Source: Parvibaculum sp041688015 (GTDB lineage: Bacteria > Pseudomonadota > Alphaproteobacteria > Parvibaculales > Parvibaculaceae). From it: DNA of 64,000 nt. Below, in pieces: positions 54,739-63,319 of this stretch. Position 1 is the first letter of the stretch, and each line of letters opens with the position of its first letter. The notes beneath the pieces were generated by a model. It searched no databases, was not told the origin of the DNA, and saw nothing but the letters and a program-made list of their open reading frames with translations. The stretch is from contig JBDNIY010000003.1 in the NCBI GenBank assembly GCA_041688015.1, forward strand, positions 1 to 64,000, given 5' to 3'. The position numbers and the translations under genes were made by a program.

Positions 54739-55350
54739 ATGCGGGCAACACGCGGCGAGCTTCTCGCCCCCGGCATGACCGTGGGCCTCATGGGTGGCTC
54801 GTTCAATCCCGCTCACAACGGCCATCTGCATGTCGCGCGCATGTGCCTAAAGGCGCTTGGTCTTGACCGCATCTGGTGGCTGGTCTCGCCACAAAATCCG
54901 CTGAAAGGCACGAATGGCATGGCACCTCTTGCCACCCGCTTAGCCAGCGCCCATACCCTTGCCACCGCCTCTGGCGATCCGCGCATCATCGCCACCGACA
55001 TCGAAGCACGCCTCAACACGCGTTATACCGCCGACACGATCAAAGCCTTGCAGCGCGCCCATCCCGACGTATATTTCGTCTGGCTGATGGGAGCCGATAA
55101 TATGTTGCAGTTTCCCCGCTGGGCGAAATGGCGCGCCATCGCAGATAGTGTGCCGATTGCGATCTATCCCCGACCGGGCTTCACGCTCAAAGCGCGCCTG
55201 TCGCCCGCCGCCACGATCCTGAAGCCCGTCACGCTGGACACCAGCGACAGCCACTTTCTGGCACATCTAACCGCCCCCGCCTTGGTCTTTCTGCAAGGCC
55301 GCGAACACCCCGCTTCTGCCACCGCCATCAGGGCAGGAAGCCTGCCCTAA
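54739..55350 (+). CDS. nadD: Nicotinate-nucleotide adenylyltransferase
   Basis: A 203-residue enzyme making nicotinic acid adenine dinucleotide in NAD synthesis. The nucleotidyl-transferase signature GLMGGSFNPAHNGHLHVA and LDRIWWLVSPQNPLK, VWLMGADNM are present, and the C-terminal SATAIRAG stands in for the usual SSTxIR. ATG 54739 follows the proA stop by 3 nt, so the genes are likely coupled. The reach of the open frame upstream (TTG 54736) adds one residue only. Confidence 0.95.
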   Translation: MRATRGELLAPGMTVGLMGGSFNPAHNGHLHVARMCLKALGLDRIWWLVSPQNPLKGTNGMAPLATRLASAHTLATASGDPRIIATDIEARLNTRYTADTIKALQRAHPDVYFVWLMGADNMLQFPRWAKWRAIADSVPIAIYPRPGFTLKARLSPAATILKPVTLDTSDSHFLAHLTAPALVFLQGREHPASATAIRAGSLP

Positions 55351-55471
55351 AACCATGCACCAGCCTGCGCATTGATGTTAAAGGCTGTGCCCTCTATTCT
55401 CGCCAAAAGACGATACGGCCCGGCACGAAAATGCCAGACCGGTTTCGCATATCCTTTGAAGGAGCATTTTC

Positions 55472-56239
55472 CTGACCACCGCACCCAAGGCCCGCAAAGC
55501 CGCGCCCAAAGCGACAGCCACAAAGCCCGCCAAAGCCACAAAACCAGCCGCTGTTAAAAAACCGACAGCCACGAAGAGGCCAGCTGCTGCGAAGAAACCA
55601 GTCGCCGTGAAGCCAGCCGTCGCGAAAAAAGTCGTGAGCAAAAAACCAAGCCCGGTTGCAAAGAAACCCGCTGCCGCCAAAGCCGCGCCTAAGGCAAAGA
55701 CCGCAGCCCCCAAGGCAAAGCCCACCAAAAAAGTGGTGCCTAAAACGGCTGCAAAGGTCAAGGCACCCGTAAAGACCAAAACGCCTGTCAAAACCAAAAC
55801 ATCCGCCACGGCAAAGCCCGCGACAAAAGCCAAAGCCGCTGCCGTCGCCGCGCGCCAAAAGGCCATCGCCGCCCAGCAGGCCGCCGACCGCACGCATGTT
55901 GCGGCGATGCTGAAACTCGTTACAACGAGCCTCGAAGACGACAAGGCCGAAAACATCATCGCCATTGATCTCAATGGCAAAACGCCGATGGCCGACTATA
56001 TGGTCGTCGCCTCAGGCCGCTCAGGCCGCCATGTCGCCGCCGTCGCCGACCATCTGATGCGCCGCCTCAAAAGCGAAGGTTTCGGGTTGGCCCGCGTCGA
56101 AGGCATGACGCAAGGCGACTGGGTGCTGATCGATGCCGGCGACATCGTCATCCATGTTTTCCGGCCCGAGGTGCGCGAGTTCTACCGTCTCGAAAAAATG
56201 TGGGCCGCCGATATTCCCGACGACCAGCCCACCGCCTGA
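55472..56239 (+). CDS. rsfS: Ribosomal silencing factor RsfS with a histone-H1-like N-terminal tail
   Basis: The C-terminal 115 residues are RsfS (LVTTSLEDDKAENIIAIDL, ADYMVVASGRSGRHVAAVADHL, VEGMTQGDWVLIDAGDIVIHVF), which blocks subunit joining by binding L14. About 130 Lys/Ala/Pro-rich residues precede it, in KPA/AKKP repeats like histone H1. The frame is closed upstream by TGA at 55457-55459, and no ATG, GTG or TTG occurs in frame until GTG 55607. GAAGGAG lies 7 nt before CTG 55472, so CTG is the favoured start (255 residues); ATT 55466 or the short GTG form (210 residues) are alternatives. Confidence 0.85.
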   Translation: MTTAPKARKAAPKATATKPAKATKPAAVKKPTATKRPAAAKKPVAVKPAVAKKVVSKKPSPVAKKPAAAKAAPKAKTAAPKAKPTKKVVPKTAAKVKAPVKTKTPVKTKTSATAKPATKAKAAAVAARQKAIAAQQAADRTHVAAMLKLVTTSLEDDKAENIIAIDLNGKTPMADYMVVASGRSGRHVAAVADHLMRRLKSEGFGLARVEGMTQGDWVLIDAGDIVIHVFRPEVREFYRLEKMWAADIPDDQPTA

Positions 56240-56244
56240 TTGCC

Positions 56245-56733
56245 ATGCCCATGCGCATCGAAATCTGCGCTGTCGGGCGATTGCGCGCTGGTCCCGAAAA
56301 GACACTGATCGACGCCTACATGGCACGTGCCCAAGTTGCCGGGCGCGGTCTCGGCATCACCGGCTTCTCGCTCACCGAAGTTGAAGAAAAACGCCGTCTT
56401 GAAGGCCCCGGCCTCAAGACGGCGGAAGCGACCCTCCTCAAAGGGGCGGTCCCGCGTGGCGCACGCGTTATTGCGCTGGATGAGCGTGGCCGCATGGAAG
56501 GCAGTGAGGCTTTTGCCGCGCGCCTTGGCCAATGGCGCGACAACGGCGTCTCCGATCTCGCCTTCGTTATCGGCGGAGCTGACGGTCTCGATCCTGAATT
56601 TCGCGCTTCCGCCGATCATCTGCTCGCCTTTGGCCCCATGACATGGCCGCATATGCTAGTGCGCGTGCTGCTCAGCGAACAAATTTATCGCGCTGTCAGC
56701 ATCCTTGCGGGCCACCCCTATCACCGCGTCTAG
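56245..56733 (+). CDS. rlmH: 23S rRNA pseudouridine-1915 N3-methyltransferase RlmH
   Basis: A 162-residue SPOUT methyltransferase. The knot is visible in VIALDERGRMEGSEAFAARL and LAFVIGGADGLDPEFRASADHLLAFGPMTWPHMLVRVLLSEQIYRA, ending HPYHR. Two neighbouring ATG codons (56245, 56251) could start it. It follows rsfS by 5 nt, the standard rsfS-rlmH pair. Confidence 0.96.
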   Translation: MPMRIEICAVGRLRAGPEKTLIDAYMARAQVAGRGLGITGFSLTEVEEKRRLEGPGLKTAEATLLKGAVPRGARVIALDERGRMEGSEAFAARLGQWRDNGVSDLAFVIGGADGLDPEFRASADHLLAFGPMTWPHMLVRVLLSEQIYRAVSILAGHPYHRV

Positions 56734-56927
56734 CGCAAGTGCGCGGTAACATTGCACAGCATCAATGGTCTGATCATCACTTTGAACTCATTTATGCAAC
56801 AAACCAGCATGATCGGCGGCGAAGAACTCTTCCATCCATGGACACGATTCACACCTTCGACTAATTTCAAAGAACTGCACGCCTGAAGTGTCAGCAAGCG
56901 CGCCAAGGTTGGATTGTCTTAAAAAAA

Positions 56928-58526
56928 ATGAACGGAATGATCGGCATTCGCCCCCTTGTCCTTGTTCTTCTGGACGGATGGGGCATTTGCGCGGAGCGGG
57001 AGGCAAATGCACTCGCCCAAGCGCGCACGCCTGTCTATGACCGGCTCGCGGGCAGCTATCCCCACACCGTTCTGACGGCGGCCGGTCCTGACGTCGGCGT
57101 CGCGCCCGGCAAGCCCGGCAATGTGCAGGCAGGCTATATGGCATTGGGCGCAGGCCGCCCTATCGAACAAGACATCGCGCGCGTCAACCGCGCCATTCAA
57201 GACGACGGCCCGCATGGCCTTGGCGCAAATCCTATCTTGCAAAAACTCATCCAGCGCGTCCGGCCGTTGGGTGGCGCTGTCCATCTGATCGGCACGGTGT
57301 CGCCGGGCGGCGTGGCAGGCCATCAGCACCACCTCGCCGTGCTGGCTGCCATGCTGAGCCATGAAGGCCTCAAGGTGTTTGTCCACGGCATTATGGACGG
57401 CATCGACGTGACCCCGCAAAGTGGCATCACTTGCGTCACGGAATTGCTCGACGACATTGCCGGTGCCGAACACGCCCAGCTTGCCAGCTTGACCGGGCGC
57501 AGCCTCGCACTCGACGAAACCGCTGATGCCGCCAGCATCTTGGCCACATGGAAAGCCATCGCCGACGCTGATGCACCGCGTACAGATTATCTTACCACCC
57601 ATCTCGACCAGTGCTATGGCAAAGGTCTGAACGACGACCGCATCCCATCCGCCATCGCGCAAAGCTATCGCGGCATCCGGCGCGACGATGCGGTCTTCTT
57701 CGTCAACCTGCGCCCCGACCTTGGCACATCCTTGATGCAGGCTCTGAACGACAACGGCATTGGCAGCCTTCTGTCTGCCGCCAATTCACTAATGGCGCTC
57801 GACGGTGAAGGCCTCGACTGGGTTGAACCGCTGTTTGCCCCGCTCAAGCAGCCCATCACCTTGGGTGAAACGCTCTCGCAAGCCGGGCTCACCCAGCTTC
57901 TGCTCACCGAAACAATCGCAGAACGAAACTTCTCGCTCTTCTGGCGCGCAGGCACGAACCGTCTATTTGATGGCGAAACTCTTGCGCTAGCCGAAACGCC
58001 ACCCTTGGCGAAAATGGAAAAGCGGCCCGAGCTTGCCGCCACCGATCTCACCATCGAAGCCATAAACGCCATCAAGGCGGGCGAGCGCGATCTCATTGTC
58101 GTTAATTTCACCAATGTGGCACTGCTGGGGCGCACCGGTAATATGCGCGCCACCATTGAGGCGGCGGAAAGCATCGACAAATATCTCGGCAAGATCGCCG
58201 CCCAGGTCGAAAAACGCGGCCTCACCATGATCGTTACCAGCGCCTTTGGCCGTGCCGAGAAAATGGCCGATCTCGACACCGGCAAGGACTGGCGTGGGCC
58301 CACCGCCTCCAATGTGCCCTTCACCCTTGTCGCACCGAATCTTGGCCACGCGCCGCGCAATGCCTTACGCTTTGGCACATTGGCCGACGTGGCCCCAACC
58401 GTACTCGCCCTGCTCGGCGTCGCAAAGCCCACCAGCATGACCGGCACCTCGCTGTTGGTCGGCCTCAGCACCGATCTTGATGACGCAACCGACAGTCTCC
58501 AGCGGCCCAACAGTGTTCCAGCCTAA
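56928..58526 (+). CDS. gpmI: iPGM-like protein with lost active-site residues (probable pseudoenzyme)
   Basis: A full-length 532-residue protein with the cofactor-independent phosphoglycerate mutase fold (LVLVLLDGWGI, Asp16; GGVAGHQHHLAVLAAML). The seven metal ligands of the family are otherwise gone: the Ser of GNSEVGH is Val66 in GNVQAGY, the DMVGH pair reads ALLGR (Ala398, Arg402), and DHGN reads AFGR (Ala439, Phe440). The substrate-binding GRD is GID (159-160) and RPDR is RPDL. No frameshift or stop interrupts it, so it is maintained as a protein. Mutase activity is not expected. Position between rlmH and envC is that of gpmI in related genomes. Confidence 0.88.
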   Translation: MNGMIGIRPLVLVLLDGWGICAEREANALAQARTPVYDRLAGSYPHTVLTAAGPDVGVAPGKPGNVQAGYMALGAGRPIEQDIARVNRAIQDDGPHGLGANPILQKLIQRVRPLGGAVHLIGTVSPGGVAGHQHHLAVLAAMLSHEGLKVFVHGIMDGIDVTPQSGITCVTELLDDIAGAEHAQLASLTGRSLALDETADAASILATWKAIADADAPRTDYLTTHLDQCYGKGLNDDRIPSAIAQSYRGIRRDDAVFFVNLRPDLGTSLMQALNDNGIGSLLSAANSLMALDGEGLDWVEPLFAPLKQPITLGETLSQAGLTQLLLTETIAERNFSLFWRAGTNRLFDGETLALAETPPLAKMEKRPELAATDLTIEAINAIKAGERDLIVVNFTNVALLGRTGNMRATIEAAESIDKYLGKIAAQVEKRGLTMIVTSAFGRAEKMADLDTGKDWRGPTASNVPFTLVAPNLGHAPRNALRFGTLADVAPTVLALLGVAKPTSMTGTSLLVGLSTDLDDATDSLQRPNSVPA

Positions 58527-59880
58527 TCGTCACCGGCTTGCCCTGACGCTGGCGTGTGCGCTTGTCGCCACCCTTGTCTCCCCGACGACCCAGGCCGAAG
58601 TCACCGATCCGTCCAAGCTCGAAACCTTAAAGCAGCAATTTGACACCAGCGTCGAACGCAAGAAGGCGCTGGACGCCCAAAGCCAAGCCGTCGCGCAGGA
58701 TGTTGCCGCCACGCGCGCCAAACTCATCGCCACTGCCGCCAAGGTGCAAGCGCGCGAGGCCGAAGTCTCAGCCTCGGAGCGTCGCCTCGCCGACCTCAAT
58801 GCGGCCGAAACGGCGCTGCTGGCCAAGCTCAAAGAGCGCCGCAGGCGCATGGCGACCTTGCTTGGGGCACTCGCCCGCCTTGACCGCAATCCGCCGCCAG
58901 CGCTGGCCGTCAAACCAGACGATGCACTGGGCGCCATTCGTGGCGCGATCCTGCTGGGTGAAGCCGTGCCCGAATTGAAGGCGCAGGCTGAGGAACTGAA
59001 AACCAAGCTGCAACAACTGATGAGCCTGCGCGATAGCATATTGGCAGAGCGCGAAACATTGGCTCAAGCCACCGCCTCGCTCGAGCGTGATCGCGCTGCA
59101 CTAGAAAAATTGCTCGCCAACAAGATCGCCCGCCAGCAAAAACTGGCCGACGCCGCCACCAGCGAGGAAACCCGCGCCAATCGCCTATCGCGCGAGGCCA
59201 CCGATTTGACGGATTTGATCGACCGGCTGGAAAACCAGGCGCAATCTCGCCTGCCTCAAAGCAGACCCGAACCCAAGCCTGTAGCCCCACGCCCGGTTCG
59301 CGCCCCACAAGATCATGCCACCGACATGGCCAATACGGCCAAGCCGGGTGGGGCAGAGCTTACCATGCTGACGCCACCCTCCTCGCCTGCGGCTCTGCCT
59401 TCTTCGCGCCGTTTTTCTGAAGCAAAAGGATTGCTCCGCCTGCCCGCCACCGGCCTACTGGTCTCAGGCTTCGGCGCGTCCAATGGCGCTGGCGGCCATA
59501 CGGAAGGCATGACTATCGCGACCCGCCCCAATGCACAGGTTGTGGCTCCCTTTGACGGCAAAATCGTTTTTGCAGGCCCGTTTCGCCGTTATGGACAACT
59601 TTTAATCTTGTCCGTGGGCGAAGGATACCATGTGCTTCTAGCCGGAATGGCTGAGATTGATGGCACAGTTGGCCAATCTGTGCTGGCTGGAGAGCCCGTT
59701 GGGCGCATGGACAGCAAAAATATGGGGTATGATCAACCATCTTCTGATGAAAATGCCAAATCCACGCGGAAATCCGCGACAGATGGAAAGCCCTCCCTTT
59801 ATATTGAGTTTCGTAAAGACAGCGACCCGATCGACCCTCGACCGTGGCTAATGATGAGTGACAAAAAGGCGCGTGGATAA
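58480..59880 (+). CDS. EnvC-like murein hydrolase activator
   Basis: A 466-residue periplasmic protein from ATG 58480, overlapping the gene upstream; a GTG at 58513 is an alternative. Signal peptide (about 17-40), then coiled coil (about 45-255), a Pro/Ala linker and a LytM-type domain (about 340-460). Only one zinc ligand survives (GGHTEGM): the Asp is Thr, YAH is LAG and PHLHFE reads PSLYIEF. That is expected for EnvC-type activators, which do not cut peptidoglycan but stimulate amidases at division. The ctpA gene begins immediately after (TAAATG). Confidence 0.9.
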   Translation: MTQPTVSSGPTVFQPNRHRLALTLACALVATLVSPTTQAEVTDPSKLETLKQQFDTSVERKKALDAQSQAVAQDVAATRAKLIATAAKVQAREAEVSASERRLADLNAAETALLAKLKERRRRMATLLGALARLDRNPPPALAVKPDDALGAIRGAILLGEAVPELKAQAEELKTKLQQLMSLRDSILAERETLAQATASLERDRAALEKLLANKIARQQKLADAATSEETRANRLSREATDLTDLIDRLENQAQSRLPQSRPEPKPVAPRPVRAPQDHATDMANTAKPGGAELTMLTPPSSPAALPSSRRFSEAKGLLRLPATGLLVSGFGASNGAGGHTEGMTIATRPNAQVVAPFDGKIVFAGPFRRYGQLLILSVGEGYHVLLAGMAEIDGTVGQSVLAGEPVGRMDSKNMGYDQPSSDENAKSTRKSATDGKPSLYIEFRKDSDPIDPRPWLMMSDKKARG

Positions 59881-61209
59881 ATGAAAAAGTCAGTGCTAAC
59901 CGGTTTCGCCGTTGGAACCCTGGTTTCGGCCCTTACCATATTTGCCCTCCAGACAGGCGGCTATGATAGCGCGGCCCACGCGTCCAATAGTGATACCTAT
60001 CGCCAACTCAACCTGTTTGGCGATGTGTTTGAGCGGGTCCGCGCCGACTATGTCGAACCGACCGACGACGCCAAGCTCATCGAAAGCGCCATCAACGGCA
60101 TGCTGACCTCGCTTGATCCTCACTCAAGCTACATGAACCCCAAGAGCTTCCGCGACATGCAAGTGCAGACGCGGGGCGAATTCGGTGGCCTTGGCATTGA
60201 AGTTACGATGGAGAATGGCGTCATCAAGGTCGTCACCCCCATCGACGACACGCCTGCCAACCGCGCCGGCCTCCGCCCTGGCGATTACATCACCCATATC
60301 GACGGCAAGCCGATCCTCGGCCTTACCCTGTCAGATGCGGTCGACAAGATGCGTGGACCGGTCAATACGTCCATCACGCTGTCTATCGTGCGCAAGGGCA
60401 TGGACGAACCCTTCGACGTCAAGCTGACGCGCGATGTCATCACCATCAAGTCGGTCAAATATCATCGTGAAGGCAATATTGCCTATATCCGCATCACCTC
60501 GTTCAACGAACAAACGGGCGACCTGCTGGACGAAGCCATGCACAAGCTGCAAAAACAGATCGGCGCGGCCAAGGTCAAAGGCTACATTCTTGATCTGCGC
60601 AACAATCCCGGCGGTCTTCTCGATCAGGCCATTGCTGTCAGCGGTGACTTCATCGAGGAAGGCGAAATCGTCTCGACACGTGGACGCCATGCCGAAGACA
60701 CACAGCGCTACAACGCGCGTGGCGGCGATCTCACCAATGGGCGCCCCATCATCGTGCTCATCAATGGCGGCTCGGCCTCTGCCTCCGAGATTGTCGCAGG
60801 GGCGCTTCAGGACCACCGCCGTGCCACCATCTTGGGCACGCGCTCATTCGGCAAAGGTTCGGTCCAGACCATCATCCCGCTCGGGGCCGACGGCGCGCTT
60901 CGCCTGACCACCGCGCGTTACTACACGCCCTCAGGCCATTCCATTCAGGCCAAAGGCATCGACCCCGATATTCAGGTCGAACAAGCCGAAGACCCCAAGC
61001 TCAAGAAGCGCATGTTGATCACCGGCGAAGCGGAGCTACCGGGTCATCTTGCCGTCGAAGACGGCTCCAAGGAAATCGCAGGCTCTGACAGCTATGTGCC
61101 CGCCGACCGAAAAGACGACAAACAGCTTCTCTACGCTGTCGACCTTCTCAACGGCGTGCGCAAGGATGCAGCCTTCAAAACCACCCCGGCCACCACAGCC
61201 GCCAACTGA
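59881..61209 (+). CDS. ctpA: S41-family carboxy-terminal processing protease
   Basis: A 442-residue exported serine protease with an N-terminal signal/anchor (5-25), a PDZ domain (about 100-185: FGGLGIEVTMENGVIKVVTP, GLRPGDYI) and the S41 catalytic core with NGGSASASEIVAG (Ser in 298-302) and SFGKGSVQ (Lys325). CtpA-type proteases trim or degrade envelope proteins, including hydrolase factors, which fits its position after the EnvC-like gene. Its stop codon lies in a 20-bp tandem duplication. Confidence 0.96.
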   Translation: MKKSVLTGFAVGTLVSALTIFALQTGGYDSAAHASNSDTYRQLNLFGDVFERVRADYVEPTDDAKLIESAINGMLTSLDPHSSYMNPKSFRDMQVQTRGEFGGLGIEVTMENGVIKVVTPIDDTPANRAGLRPGDYITHIDGKPILGLTLSDAVDKMRGPVNTSITLSIVRKGMDEPFDVKLTRDVITIKSVKYHREGNIAYIRITSFNEQTGDLLDEAMHKLQKQIGAAKVKGYILDLRNNPGGLLDQAIAVSGDFIEEGEIVSTRGRHAEDTQRYNARGGDLTNGRPIIVLINGGSASASEIVAGALQDHRRATILGTRSFGKGSVQTIIPLGADGALRLTTARYYTPSGHSIQAKGIDPDIQVEQAEDPKLKKRMLITGEAELPGHLAVEDGSKEIAGSDSYVPADRKDDKQLLYAVDLLNGVRKDAAFKTTPATTAAN

Positions 61210-61240
61210 TCGGGTTTGGCGCCAACTGATCGGATATGGC
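61201..61240. repeat. 20-bp imperfect tandem duplication straddling the ctpA stop codon
   Basis: Two adjacent 20-bp copies (61201-61220 and 61221-61240) match at 18 of 20 positions. Each contains AACTGATCGG; the TGA in the first copy is the ctpA stop (61207-61209). Confidence 0.93.
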
Positions 61241-61292
61241 GAATGGCCGGGCGTGACACTTGTAGTCTGGGTACATTTGCCGAAAGAGGATC

Positions 61293-62549
61293 ATGCCGAA
61301 TAAAAAGCTGATCGAAAAAACCAGCAAACGACGCGGGCCCAGCATTCTCTTGCTGACGGCGGTGGTCATCGCTTGCCTTTATGGCGGCATCGTCGGCTGG
61401 CTCGCCTTGGTCGATGGTACCAACGCCGGTAAGCCAGTGGTGGCACTGTCGCTGCCGCCAGAGGCAGCGCCGCCACCTGTCGACCGGCGTACTGACACGA
61501 CCGGCCCCGATGCCACAAACACCGCGTCGGGCGCAGAGAGCGCCACACCCGGCGCGACGCCCCTGTCAGGCGATGCCGCCGACATTGGTCATCTGAGCCC
61601 CGCCGAACAATCGCTGCTGGATGCCGCCCGCAATCTGCACGCAGACAGCGACAACGGCACCGGCACCGGCGAAGTCAAAATCATTGGCGCCGAAGCCGTG
61701 TCAGACGCAGACGGCAACGTCAACAGCACAGACCTCAAGCCCGTGCCCCCTTTAAAGCCCGTGCCCGATCCCGCCCTTGTCGCCAACAGCCCACAAGGAC
61801 CGCTTCCCATCGTCGCAAAGGATGGCCGCAAGGCTTGGCAAGTCTATGCCCGCCCCTTGCCCAGCGGCTTGGCCGAGGGGCCACGTGTCGCTATCGTCGT
61901 GTCGGGTCTAGGCATTTCAGAAAGCGCCACCGCCTACGCCATCAAAACCCTGCCGCCTGAAGTCACGCTCTCGTTTGCCCCCTATGGCGCAAACCTGCAA
62001 AGCTGGATTTCTCAGGCGCGCGCGGCAGGCCACGAGGTCTTGCTTGAACTGCCGATGGAGCCGTTTGGCTACCCGCAAAACGATCCCGGTCCCTACACGT
62101 TGCTAACATCGATCAAACCAACTGAAAATATTACGCGTCTCAATTGGCTGCTCAGCCGCTTCACTGGCTATGTCGGTGTCATGAACTATCAAGGCGCGCG
62201 CTTCACCAGCGAACAAGCCGCCTTGTCGCCGGTGCTCTCGGCGCTGAAATCGCGCGGCCTGATGTTTGTCGATAACGGCACGTCGAACCGCAGCGCCATC
62301 CCCAAAATAAGTGCCGACATCGGCCTGCCCGTCAGCGTCGGCACACGCAGCATCGACCCAGCGCGCACATCGACCATTCTCAATCAATCATTTGCCGCGC
62401 TTGAGGCAACCGCAAATGATGCAAGCCCCGCCATCGGTATCGCTTCAGGTTTCCCGGTCACGGTGGACGCCATTGCTGATTGGGCCAAGACGCTTGCCGC
62501 CAAAGGCATCACTCTGGTTCCGGTCAGCGCCACAGCCAAAACCGAGTAG
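61293..62549 (+). CDS. Divergent polysaccharide deacetylase family protein
   Basis: A 418-residue protein of the DUF610/divergent polysaccharide deacetylase family. An N-terminal membrane anchor (about 15-40) and a Pro/Ala/Thr-rich linker (about 45-185) precede the deacetylase-like barrel (VAIVVSGLGISESATAYAIKTLP, HEVLLELPMEPFGYP, GVMNYQGARFTS, RGLMFVDNGTSNRS). The usual catalytic His/Asp set is altered in this family, so activity is uncertain. It always tends to accompany envC and ctpA in alphaproteobacteria. AGAGGA precedes ATG 61293. Confidence 0.92.
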   Translation: MPNKKLIEKTSKRRGPSILLLTAVVIACLYGGIVGWLALVDGTNAGKPVVALSLPPEAAPPPVDRRTDTTGPDATNTASGAESATPGATPLSGDAADIGHLSPAEQSLLDAARNLHADSDNGTGTGEVKIIGAEAVSDADGNVNSTDLKPVPPLKPVPDPALVANSPQGPLPIVAKDGRKAWQVYARPLPSGLAEGPRVAIVVSGLGISESATAYAIKTLPPEVTLSFAPYGANLQSWISQARAAGHEVLLELPMEPFGYPQNDPGPYTLLTSIKPTENITRLNWLLSRFTGYVGVMNYQGARFTSEQAALSPVLSALKSRGLMFVDNGTSNRSAIPKISADIGLPVSVGTRSIDPARTSTILNQSFAALEATANDASPAIGIASGFPVTVDAIADWAKTLAAKGITLVPVSATAKTE

Positions 62550-62553
62550 GCCC

Positions 62554-63096
62554 ATGCCGAAGAAAATCCAAAACCCACCCCCTGCCAATGGCTTGGTCGA
62601 TCCCGAAACGCTGCCCTATCGCCCCTGTGTTGGCATCGCCTTGATCAACGCTCACGGACGGGTCTTTGTCGGCAATCGTATTCAGAGCGTCGACATCGAG
62701 CCACTCACCTGGCAATTGCCGCAAGGCGGCATCGACAACGGCGAAGACGCCCGCACAGCCGCCTTGCGTGAGCTTCACGAAGAAACGGGCGTGGTCGACG
62801 CAAAGGTCGAGATCATCGGCACGATTGACGATTGGCTGACCTATGACCTGCCCCCCGATCTGGTCGGCCGTGCCCTCAAGGGCAAATATCGCGGCCAGAA
62901 GCAACGCTGGTTTGCCATGCGGTTTTTGGGCGAGGATACCGACATCGACCTTGCCGCCGATGCGCATCAGGAATTCAGCGAATGGGATTGGGTGCCGATC
63001 CGGCGGATCGTCGATCTCGTCGTCCCCTTCAAGCGGCGCATCTACGAACGGATCGTTGATGCCTTTGAACCACTCACGTTGGCGACAAAAAAATAA
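62554..63096 (+). CDS. rppH: RNA pyrophosphohydrolase
   Basis: A 180-residue Nudix hydrolase that converts 5'-triphosphate RNA to monophosphate and starts mRNA decay. The Nudix box GGIDNGEDARTAALRELHEETGV (about 53-75) is complete, and YRPCVGIALINAHGRVFVGNR and PFKRRIYERIV are RppH-typical. ATG 62554 follows the deacetylase stop by 4 nt; the open frame extends further upstream but inside the previous gene. Confidence 0.96.
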   Translation: MPKKIQNPPPANGLVDPETLPYRPCVGIALINAHGRVFVGNRIQSVDIEPLTWQLPQGGIDNGEDARTAALRELHEETGVVDAKVEIIGTIDDWLTYDLPPDLVGRALKGKYRGQKQRWFAMRFLGEDTDIDLAADAHQEFSEWDWVPIRRIVDLVVPFKRRIYERIVDAFEPLTLATKK

Positions 63097-63182
63097 CCAT
63101 CCTTGGACTGACAAATAGTCGACCCCTTCGAGATTCTGGTAACAAATAGATTTGAGCCAGGTCCGACGCCATCATTCAGGTC

Positions 63183-63218
63183 TTGTTCATTATCCTTATG
63201 AGAAAAGGCGATGAACAA
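63183..63218. other. Inverted repeat downstream of rppH
   Basis: TTGTTCAT (63183-63190) and ATGAACAA (63211-63218) are exact complements, with inner CCTT / AAGG that can extend the stem. It lacks a T-tract, so it may be an operator for the next gene as easily as a terminator for rppH. Confidence 0.4.
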
Positions 63219-63319
63219 CCGATGCATATTCTTCTGCGCGACCGAACCTCCCATTTGGTCATAGGATGCCCATCCGCACAGGCGTATGCTCTTTTTATAG
63301 GTATTAGTGTGATAATGAC

